DNA of 11,578 nt, from the NCBI GenBank assembly GCA_017646305.1, contig JAGCMR010000180.1, positions 1-11,578 on the forward strand, read 5' to 3'. Both the position numbers and the translations under genes were made by a program. Source of the DNA: Spirochaetaceae bacterium. GTDB taxonomy: Bacteria; Spirochaetota; Spirochaetia; Treponematales; Treponemataceae. The notes under the pieces were generated by a model. The model worked only from the letters and a program-made list of their open reading frames with translations. It ran no database searches and was not told the DNA's origin. Below, piece by piece: positions 7,094 through 11,578 of the stretch; within the stretch, counting starts at the first letter, position 1, and each line of letters begins with the position of its first letter.

Positions 7094-8134
7094 TCACGGT
7101 AATGGGAGCAGGGACAAAATACGGGCAATCAAATCATCGGTGGTAACACCTTCTGCAGCAGCCTCGTAGGAAAGCACCAATCGATGGCGCAAAACAGGAA
7201 TTGCCATTGCCTTTACATCCTCAGGTAGCACAAAATCCCGGCCAGAAAGCAGGGCCTGAGCCTTTGCACAATGGAACAGAGCAATACCAGCTCTAGGAGA
7301 AGCTCCAAAGGAAATATATCGGTGTAGGGCTTCTTCCTTGCCACCTCTTCCTCCAGTCCTTCCACCACCAGCCTTCCCAGAAGAAGATCCTCCGTGATTT
7401 CCTGCAGGACGTGTAGCGGCCACAATAGATACCATATATTCTACAATCTTTTCGTCACAGGCCACTCGGTCTAAAAGCTGACGACAATATGACAGTCGAT
7501 CTGCAGTTAAAAGCTCTGTTACGGGGGTATTCCCTTGTTTTCCCCCACCTTGAATAATCCGAACTTCCTCCTGTACAGAAGGATAAGACACCAACAGCTT
7601 CATTAAAAACCGATCAAGCTCTGCTTCAGGCAAATTATAAGTACCTTCCTGCTCAATGGGGTTTTGGGTTGCCAGTACAAAGAAGGGGGATGGTAGCTTG
7701 TAGGTTTCCTCACCAATAGTTACCTGTCCTTCTGCCATGGCCTCCAGCAAGGCAGACTGCACCTTGGCAGGAGCACGATTGATTTCATCTGCCAACACCA
7801 GGTTTGCAAAAACAGGTCCCTTTCGTACAGAAAACTTTCCTGTTCCCTGCTGATACACCAAGGTACCCGTTACGTCAGCTGGCAAAAGATCGGGGGTAAA
7901 CTGAATTCGCTTAAAGCTTAATCCTGAAATATCAGAAATGGTTTTTACCAAAAGGGTCTTTGCCAATCCTGGCACACCTTCCAGCAACACGTGCCCCCCC
8001 ACCAACAAAGACACCAGAATGCCTTCTACCACATCTTTTTGTCCAACCACACGCTTAGACACCTCTTCCTTACAGGCATTCAACAAGCTCATCACCTTCT
8101 GAAATTCAGGGGACTGGGTATTTTCTTGAGCCAT
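7094..8134 (-). CDS. moxR: MoxR-family AAA+ ATPase
   Basis: A 346-residue AAA+ ATPase (numbering from ATG 8134). Walker A is GVPGLAKT at 53-60, Walker B ends LADEINRA with D116 and E117, sensor 1 is ATQNP with N158, the arginine finger is R175 in LPEAELDRF, and sensor 2 is R281 in GASPR. MoxR proteins are ATP-driven chaperone-like factors that act on vWA-domain proteins; here the likely clients are the DUF58 protein, BatA and BatB. The frame could open nine codons earlier at a TTG (8161), but AAGGAAGAG sits five bases or less from the ATG at 8134, which I prefer. Unusually, residues 244-267, between VAATRP and the GASPR motif, form a Gly/Ser/Lys-rich stretch (GGSSSGKAGGGRTGGRGG), longer than the short loop usual here. 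It is the first gene of the operon. Confidence 0.95.
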   Translation of the reverse strand: MAQENTQSPEFQKVMSLLNACKEEVSKRVVGQKDVVEGILVSLLVGGHVLLEGVPGLAKTLLVKTISDISGLSFKRIQFTPDLLPADVTGTLVYQQGTGKFSVRKGPVFANLVLADEINRAPAKVQSALLEAMAEGQVTIGEETYKLPSPFFVLATQNPIEQEGTYNLPEAELDRFLMKLLVSYPSVQEEVRIIQGGGKQGNTPVTELLTADRLSYCRQLLDRVACDEKIVEYMVSIVAATRPAGNHGGSSSGKAGGGRTGGRGGKEEALHRYISFGASPRAGIALFHCAKAQALLSGRDFVLPEDVKAMAIPVLRHRLVLSYEAAAEGVTTDDLIARILSLLPLP

Positions 8135-8137
8135 ATA

Positions 8138-8146
8138 CTCTTCCTT
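8138..8146 (-). promoter_or_regulatory. Ribosome binding site that decides the moxR start
   Basis: AAGGAAGAG on the minus strand lies three bases before ATG 8134-8132. The alternative upstream TTG (8161-8159) has only a distant GGA before it. This supports the shorter MoxR starting MAQENTQ. Confidence 0.7.
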
Positions 8147-8174
8147 GTCTTTTTCTTTCAATAGAATTCCTAAA

Positions 8175-8204
8175 GCTATGGTAAGTACAGACTTCCACAG
8201 TCAA
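8175..8204 (-). promoter_or_regulatory. Possible promoter for the moxR-bat operon (weak)
   Basis: On the minus strand TTGACT (8204-8199) is a good -35 match. An 18-base spacer leads to CATAGC (8180-8175), which matches the -10 consensus at only three of six positions. This divergent gap is the only sizeable space upstream of moxR, so a promoter must lie in or near it. The -35 is believable, the -10 is not. Confidence 0.3.
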
Positions 8205-8225
8205 CACGACTTTTGAATGTGAGCA

Positions 8226-8254
8226 TTGACACAAAAACCAGCTTTCAGGATAAT
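8226..8254 (+). promoter_or_regulatory. Strong sigma-70 type promoter for the aminotransferase gene
   Basis: TTGACA (8226-8231, perfect -35) is followed by exactly 17 bases and GATAAT (8249-8254, five of six for -10). Transcription would begin near 8261, only about four bases before the preferred start codon at 8265, so the mRNA may be almost leaderless. It faces away from the moxR promoter region. Confidence 0.7.
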
Positions 8255-8264
8255 ACACTTTATC

Positions 8265-9572
8265 ATGTTACACTGTTTAGCACAAGAATTGAACCAGGTT
8301 CTGGAGGGCACAACCCCAGGACAGTTGTTGTCGGATTTTGGTCGTAGAATGTATTTTCCCAAGGGAATTATTGCCCAAAGCAATGAGGCAAAGCAGTTGG
8401 GAAAGGTTGCAAATGCTACAATTGGCATGACAGTACACGCAGGAAAACCTGTGGTGCTTCCTTGTATTCAGAAACAGACTCCCGATTTAACTCCTCAGGA
8501 GTTGGTAGCCTATGCACCTACAGCAGGAAATCCTGAGCTCCGTGATTTATGGAAGGAAAAATTACTGCAAAAAAATCCTAGCCTCAAAGGCAAGAATTTC
8601 TCCTTGCCTGTAGTAGTTCCTGGACTTACAGCTGGATTATCCTATCTGTGTGACCTTTTCCTTGATGCTGATGAGGTATTGTTGGCAGGAGATCCTTCTT
8701 GGGACAACTACACCCTCATGACCCAGCGTCGACAGGCTAGCTACCATCAGTTCAACTTGTTTACTGGAATGGGACTTGATCATGGCTTTAGTGTAGCAAA
8801 TTTACGTACAGCCTTAGAAAAATATGCAGCAGACGGACGAATCTGCCTTTTGTTGAATTTCCCCCAAAATCCATCTGGCTATTCTCCCACCAAGAAAGAA
8901 GCTGCAGAAATCTGCCAAGCAATAAAAGAAGTGGCCGAAAAGGGCTGCAAGATCATGGTTTGGTGTGACGATGCCTACTTTGGCTTGGATTACGAGGAAA
9001 ACATCGAGCAGGAATCCCTCTTTGCCTATCTTGCAGACATCCATGAGAATGTTTTTGCAGCAAAGATTGACGGCCCCACCAAGGAAGACTTTGTATGGGG
9101 ATTCCGTTGTGGCTTTATCACCTTTGCGGGAAAGGGCTTAACTGACCAGCACTACGATGCACTGGTTAAAAAGCTTATGGGAGATATTCGCTCCTCAGTA
9201 TCATGCTGCTCTACACCACCTCAGGCTATTCTGCTGAGAGCCTTTAAAGAGCCTACACTAGAGGCTGAAAAGAAGGCTTATCGTGATATGCTAGAAGATC
9301 GATACCACAAGGTAAAGGCCTTCTTGGAAACAAAACGAGATCATTCCGTGTTGCAGCCCATGCCCTTTAATTCAGGTTATTTTATGAGTCTCCATTGTAC
9401 AGGAGTTAATGCAGAGGAATTGCGACAGCACCTGTTGCAGGAAAAGGGTATTGGAACCGTTTCTATTGACGAGAAGACCCTTCGTGTTGCCTTCTCCAGC
9501 ATCGATGTTGAGCTCATCCATCAGGTTTATGAAGCTATTTACACCACCGCTGATGAACTTGCAAAACGTTAA
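8265..9572 (+). CDS. PLP-dependent aminotransferase, class I/II (fold type I)
   Basis: A 435-residue enzyme of the aspartate-aminotransferase fold. Visible elements (numbering from ATG 8265) are the YAPTAGNPELR segment near 83, the NFPQNPSG motif with N202, CDDAYFG with D235 (pyridine nitrogen) and Y238, the PLP-binding lysine K273 in PTKEDFVWGFR (eight residues before R281, as in SK...GWR enzymes), and a C-terminal substrate-carboxylate Arg, R397, in LRVAFSSI. It should move an amino group between an amino acid and a 2-oxo acid in the cytosol; the substrate cannot be told. The frame opens earlier at a TTG (8226), but that lies inside the -35 box, so ATG 8265, starting MLHCLAQELN, is the likely start. 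No good ribosome site precedes it. The end overlaps the next gene by 20 bases. Confidence 0.92.
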   Translation: MLHCLAQELNQVLEGTTPGQLLSDFGRRMYFPKGIIAQSNEAKQLGKVANATIGMTVHAGKPVVLPCIQKQTPDLTPQELVAYAPTAGNPELRDLWKEKLLQKNPSLKGKNFSLPVVVPGLTAGLSYLCDLFLDADEVLLAGDPSWDNYTLMTQRRQASYHQFNLFTGMGLDHGFSVANLRTALEKYAADGRICLLLNFPQNPSGYSPTKKEAAEICQAIKEVAEKGCKIMVWCDDAYFGLDYEENIEQESLFAYLADIHENVFAAKIDGPTKEDFVWGFRCGFITFAGKGLTDQHYDALVKKLMGDIRSSVSCCSTPPQAILLRAFKEPTLEAEKKAYRDMLEDRYHKVKAFLETKRDHSVLQPMPFNSGYFMSLHCTGVNAEELRQHLLQEKGIGTVSIDEKTLRVAFSSIDVELIHQVYEAIYTTADELAKR

Positions 9573-10827
9573 ACAGATTTTCAGGAGAGGAGCTCTAATA
9601 GTTCCTCTCCTTATTTCACTTTTCTCTTGTACTGGTAATTTAAAAGAGCCTGTAATCGTCTGGACAAACCGTCAGGAATTTGCTTCCTACGCTGAATTAT
9701 TTAACGTGGTGCAAGAAACGGTAAAGGTAGTGGTGGTGTACAAGGAAAATCCTGTTACATCCCTGCCTCCCGCAAAAGACGAATTGCCTCCAGACCTCGT
9801 TGTTGGTTCTTGGCTCAAAAACGACACCACCATCAAGCAATTCCGTCCCTTAAACTACCTTTTTTCCAAGCATAAAATCGATCCTCTGATTCTTTATCCT
9901 CAGCTTTTGGAATATGGAAAGGTACAAAACAAGCAATATCTTTTACCTGTAAGCTTTAACCTACCAGCCATGATTTTTGCCACAAAAAATAATCAGCTGG
10001 TTACAGAAAATCACCTTTTAACTCCCGACCAAATACGGGACATGGCAGCCAAATTCAACAAAAAGAACACATCTAATATTCATACAGCCATGGGCTTTGC
10101 TCCTAGCTGGAGTACAGAGTTCCAGTATATCGTATCCCAGCTACGTGAAGTCAATTTTAGAGGCGACAACGGTACCTTGGAGTGGAATCAAGAGCAGCTA
10201 GAATCAACCATGGATTATTTTCATCATTGGACCCAGAGTGTTAACGATTCTATTCAGGAAGAACAGGATTTTTCCTTTAAATACTTGTACACTCCAGAAG
10301 CACGCCATGTATTATCTGATTCCTGTCTCTTTGCCTACTTACCTAGCGATGAACTGTTTTCTACACCACAGAATTTGCTCCAGGAAATTGGATTCCGTTG
10401 GATTCATCAGGACAATAAAATTCCTGTAAAAGACGACATGGTTTTTATGGGGATCTACAAAAAGTCCCGAAATACAGCTGGGGCAGAAGAATTTATCTCT
10501 TGGTTTATGATGGAGACAACTCAGCACCAGCTTTTGGAACGTTCCACCATCATGGATTTGAATGTAAATACCTTTGGTATTGCTGGAGGTTTTTCTGCTA
10601 TCCAAAGTGTCACAGAACAGGTTTTTCCCTTATACTACAAGACCCTGTTGGATAATCTTCCTGCAGCACAATATATCACTCCCCCCACAGCCTTATTGCC
10701 ACGGTGGGAAAGTCTTAAAGACAGAGTAATCATTCCTTGGCTTTCCGCAGCAATTGCTGTTGAAGATATAAATTCTACCACAAGTCTTAGTCAGCTTTTG
10801 TCCACTTGGTCAAAGCAATACCATTAA
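9553..10827 (+). CDS. Lipoprotein resembling extracellular solute-binding proteins (family 1 type)
   Basis: The 424-residue protein from ATG 9553 has a lipoprotein signal peptide: basic residues K7, R11 and R12, hydrophobic 14-24, and a spirochaete-style lipobox LFSC with Cys26. The mature part resembles sugar-type solute-binding proteins: KEPVIVWTNRQEFASYAELF at the front (VIVW then a search for a binding cleft), LPPDLVVGSW, LLEYGKVQNKQYLLPVSFNLPAMIF, and the late EEFISWFM segment. It is probably anchored in the inner or outer membrane facing the periplasm. No ABC permease or ATPase gene is adjacent, so its transporter, if any, is elsewhere. The start is uncertain: ATG 9553 has no ribosome site, and ATG 9529 (with an AGG seven bases before) would add eight residues. 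Both lie inside the aminotransferase gene, suggesting coupled translation. Confidence 0.8.
   Translation: MNLQNVKQIFRRGALIVPLLISLFSCTGNLKEPVIVWTNRQEFASYAELFNVVQETVKVVVVYKENPVTSLPPAKDELPPDLVVGSWLKNDTTIKQFRPLNYLFSKHKIDPLILYPQLLEYGKVQNKQYLLPVSFNLPAMIFATKNNQLVTENHLLTPDQIRDMAAKFNKKNTSNIHTAMGFAPSWSTEFQYIVSQLREVNFRGDNGTLEWNQEQLESTMDYFHHWTQSVNDSIQEEQDFSFKYLYTPEARHVLSDSCLFAYLPSDELFSTPQNLLQEIGFRWIHQDNKIPVKDDMVFMGIYKKSRNTAGAEEFISWFMMETTQHQLLERSTIMDLNVNTFGIAGGFSAIQSVTEQVFPLYYKTLLDNLPAAQYITPPTALLPRWESLKDRVIIPWLSAAIAVEDINSTTSLSQLLSTWSKQYH
9583..9611 (+). repeat. 9-bp perfect inverted repeat (hairpin) just after the aminotransferase stop
   Basis: AGGAGAGGA (9583-9591) and TCCTCTCCT (9603-9611) are exact inverted copies around an 11-base loop. 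The left arm begins ten bases after the aminotransferase stop and a loosely T-rich stretch (TATTTCACTTTTC) follows. It resembles a weak intrinsic terminator or attenuator, yet it lies within codons for the lipoprotein signal peptide. The left arm also looks like a ribosome site, although no ATG follows at the right distance. Confidence 0.6.
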
Positions 10828-10861
10828 ATAAGAAAATTTGCCCTCTATTTTAATATTTTTC

Positions 10862-10888
10862 TAAACAGATTCTTTTCTTATCCGATAA
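10862..10888 (+). promoter_or_regulatory. Sigma-28 (flagellar) type promoter upstream of the 128-aa gene
   Basis: TAAA (10862-10865), exactly 15 bases, then TCCGATAA (10881-10888) matches the established FliA consensus TAAA-N15-GCCGATAA at 11 of 12 positions. Transcription would begin near 10895, giving a leader of about ten bases that contains the AGGGGG ribosome site (10896-10901) of the gene at 10906. The -10 part also sits in a perfect dyad, so a bound regulator is an alternative or additional reading. Confidence 0.7.
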
Positions 10889-10892
10889 GAAA
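10874..10892. repeat. Perfect 19-bp dyad overlapping the sigma-28 -10 element
   Basis: TTTCTTATC, one central C, and GATAAGAAA form a perfect 9+1+9 palindrome. The one-base centre is too small for an RNA hairpin of full length, so an operator-like DNA site is more natural than a terminator. The right half contains most of the promoter -10, so part of the symmetry may be chance. Confidence 0.6.
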
Positions 10893-10905
10893 TTTAGGGG
10901 GCGAT

Positions 10906-11292
10906 ATGGTATCCAATATTAGCAATATCAATATTTTTTCATACTCTTCTGTCGCCGGAGCTAGTGGCAAGGTAAAGGTGCCTGTTCAGCCAGGTCTTGT
11001 AATATATTCACAGCTAGAGCATATCTCTGGAGTAGCGGCAAAACCAAACCAGAGGGGAATCAATATCAACAAGATTCAGATTCTCAACACCTTAATTGAC
11101 CGACTTTCAGCTGCAAAGCAGAATCCTACACCATCATCTGTAGACGGCATTACCGATCAAAAGCAACTTGATGCGTTGATTAAAAATTTTTCAGACCAAA
11201 TTCAATTGGCAGTTTCTGCTGCTGAATCAACTATTTTTACAGTTCCTACAGTGCCTCCACAAACTGGGGCTATTTTCAGTGTTGCCGTATAG
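10906..11292 (+). CDS. Unrecognised 128-aa protein, probably flagellar-sigma controlled
   Basis: I do not recognise this family. The start ATG 10906 is preceded by AGGGGG with four bases spacing and by a sigma-28-type promoter, and the gene ends before a strong terminator, so it looks like a real single-gene unit. The protein has no signal peptide, membrane span or Cys. The N-terminus is Ser/Asn-rich (MVSNISNINIFSYSSV), followed by VPVQPGLVIYSQLEHISGVAA, then a helical core (about 49-68, ININKIQILNTLIDRLSAAK), a Pro/Ser linker, a second amphipathic helix (84-106) and a Pro/Thr/Val-rich tail. The composition recalls small secreted or structural flagellar-type proteins, but nothing specific matches. 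A cytoplasmic or envelope-associated role in motility is inference from the promoter alone. Confidence 0.8.
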   Translation: MVSNISNINIFSYSSVAGASGKVKVPVQPGLVIYSQLEHISGVAAKPNQRGININKIQILNTLIDRLSAAKQNPTPSSVDGITDQKQLDALIKNFSDQIQLAVSAAESTIFTVPTVPPQTGAIFSVAV

Positions 11293-11303
11293 GAAATAGG
11301 AAA

Positions 11304-11330
11304 GAAATCAAAAACTTATTATTCCGATAA
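11304..11330 (+). promoter_or_regulatory. Second, weaker sigma-28-like motif after the 128-aa gene
   Basis: GAAA (11304-11307), 15 bases, then TCCGATAA (11323-11330) copies the spacing of the promoter at 10862, with one extra mismatch in the -35. It also lies in a small AT-only dyad (ATTAT-TCCG-ATAAT) followed by six T, so it may instead be a weak terminator. A transcript from here would meet the terminator at 11358 within about 20 bases. Confidence 0.3.
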
Positions 11331-11357
11331 TTTTTTCTTGTAATAATCCATTCAAAA

Positions 11358-11403
11358 CCCCTTTTCTGGTTGAATAAAAGACAGAAAAGGGGTATATTTT
11401 TTT
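11358..11403 (+). terminator. Strong Rho-independent terminator
   Basis: CCCCTTTTCTG (11358-11368) and CAGAAAAGGGG (11382-11392) form an 11-bp perfect stem with a 13-base loop, followed by TATATTTTTTT. It ends the transcript of the 128-aa gene and shields pckG from read-through. A short A-run before the left arm is too weak to suggest efficient use on the other strand. Confidence 0.9.
11370..11398 (+). promoter_or_regulatory. Probable pckG promoter laid over the terminator
   Basis: TTGAAT (11370-11375, four of six), 17 bases, then TATATT (11393-11398, five of six) has correct sigma-70 spacing. The -35 is in the terminator loop and the -10 in its T-rich tail. Initiation near 11405 would give a leader of about 60 bases before pckG. 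No better promoter is seen between the terminator and the gene. Confidence 0.5.
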
Positions 11404-11415
11404 CAGACTAGTCAT

Positions 11416-11448
11416 GGGCAGGCCTCACAGGTAAATCGAGACCTGCCC
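11416..11448 (+). repeat. Leader stem-loop upstream of pckG
   Basis: GGGCAGG (11416-11422) pairs with CCTGCCC (11442-11448); inside, CTC (11424-11426) can pair with GAG (11438-11440) across one C/A mismatch. A competing pairing, CAGGT (11428-11432) with ACCTG (11441-11445), is also possible. No T-run follows, so it is not a terminator. It ends five bases before the AAGGAG ribosome site (11454-11459) and could affect pckG mRNA stability or translation. Confidence 0.55.
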
Positions 11449-11464
11449 TAAATAAGGAGTTTTT

Positions 11465-11578
11465 ATGACAATCAATGACATCAAACATCCCAAAATCAAA
11501 GCTTGGGTTGAAGAAGTCGCAAAGATGTGCCAGCCTGATGATGTATATGTTTGTGACGGTTCAAAAGAAGAATACGAC
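11465..11578 (+). CDS. pckG: Phosphoenolpyruvate carboxykinase (GTP), N-terminal 38 codons, cut by window edge
   Basis: The visible start, [20 protein letters not shown] followed by [18 protein letters not shown], matches the N-terminus of GTP-dependent PEP carboxykinases, in which WVEEVAxxCxPDxVxxCDGSxEEY is highly characteristic. The enzyme interconverts oxaloacetate plus GTP with PEP, CO2 and GDP. In fermentative anaerobes it often runs toward oxaloacetate during CO2 fixation into succinate; direction here is unknown. The catalytic and nucleotide sites lie outside the window. A good AAGGAG site with five-base spacing precedes the ATG. The gene has its own probable promoter and a structured leader after the upstream terminator. 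Confidence 0.9.
   Translation, partial: MTINDIKHPKIKAWVEEVAKMCQPDDVYVCDGSKEEYD

Noticed and set aside
8135..8161. TTG start adding nine residues to MoxR
   Set aside because: The ATG at 8134 has a far better ribosome site (AAGGAAGAG), and the extra residues (MKEKDKEEY) are simply the translated Shine-Dalgarno region.

Overview
The window looks like chromosomal DNA of a flagellated spirochaete, most likely Treponema-like. The reasons are a single compact aerotolerance-type (Bat) operon in the spirochaetal order moxR, DUF58, an extra membrane protein, batA, batB, batD; a lipoprotein with a relaxed LFSC lipobox; a GTP-type PEP carboxykinase; and a sigma-28 (flagellar) type promoter. The genus is inferred from gene content and style, without database support. 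No mobile element, tRNA, rRNA or CRISPR array is visible. Gene density is high and no stretch above 300 bases lacks a gene.

Minus strand, read from about 8134 down to 1: a run of eight tightly packed genes. MoxR AAA+ ATPase (7094-8134) is followed by a DUF58 protein (6132-7082), a signal-peptide/one-TM protein (5083-6132), BatA (4044-5048), BatB fused to a BatC-like TPR tail (2365-4047), BatD fused to a BatE-like two-TM plus SH3 tail (935-2368), an Smr-domain protein (311-904) and a J-domain protein cut by the window edge (1-257). Three junctions overlap or abut (ATGA, ATGA, TAATG) and the others are 11 to 53 bases, which suggests one transcript. In this family of systems MoxR is thought to act as a chaperone-like ATPase on vWA proteins. 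The membrane-anchored BatA/BatB vWA domains and the BatC, BatD and BatE modules probably form an envelope complex linked to stress tolerance. All five classical Bat modules appear to be packed into three reading frames.

Plus strand, 8226-10827: a strong promoter reads away from the Bat operon into a fold-type I aminotransferase (8265-9572). Its last codons overlap the start of an orphan solute-binding-type lipoprotein gene (9553-10827). A hairpin just after the aminotransferase stop falls inside the lipoprotein signal-peptide codons.

Plus strand, 10828-11578: a near-consensus sigma-28 promoter lies directly upstream of an unrecognised 128-residue protein (10906-11292). Next come a strong intrinsic terminator (11358-11403), a probable promoter laid over that terminator, a leader hairpin, and the first 38 codons of pckG (from 11465).

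The points most worth a second look are the sigma-28-driven unknown small protein, the two Bat gene fusions (one carrying an apparent fossil lipobox in mid-protein), the Gly-rich insert in MoxR, the near-leaderless aminotransferase promoter, and the promoter-in-terminator arrangement before pckG.
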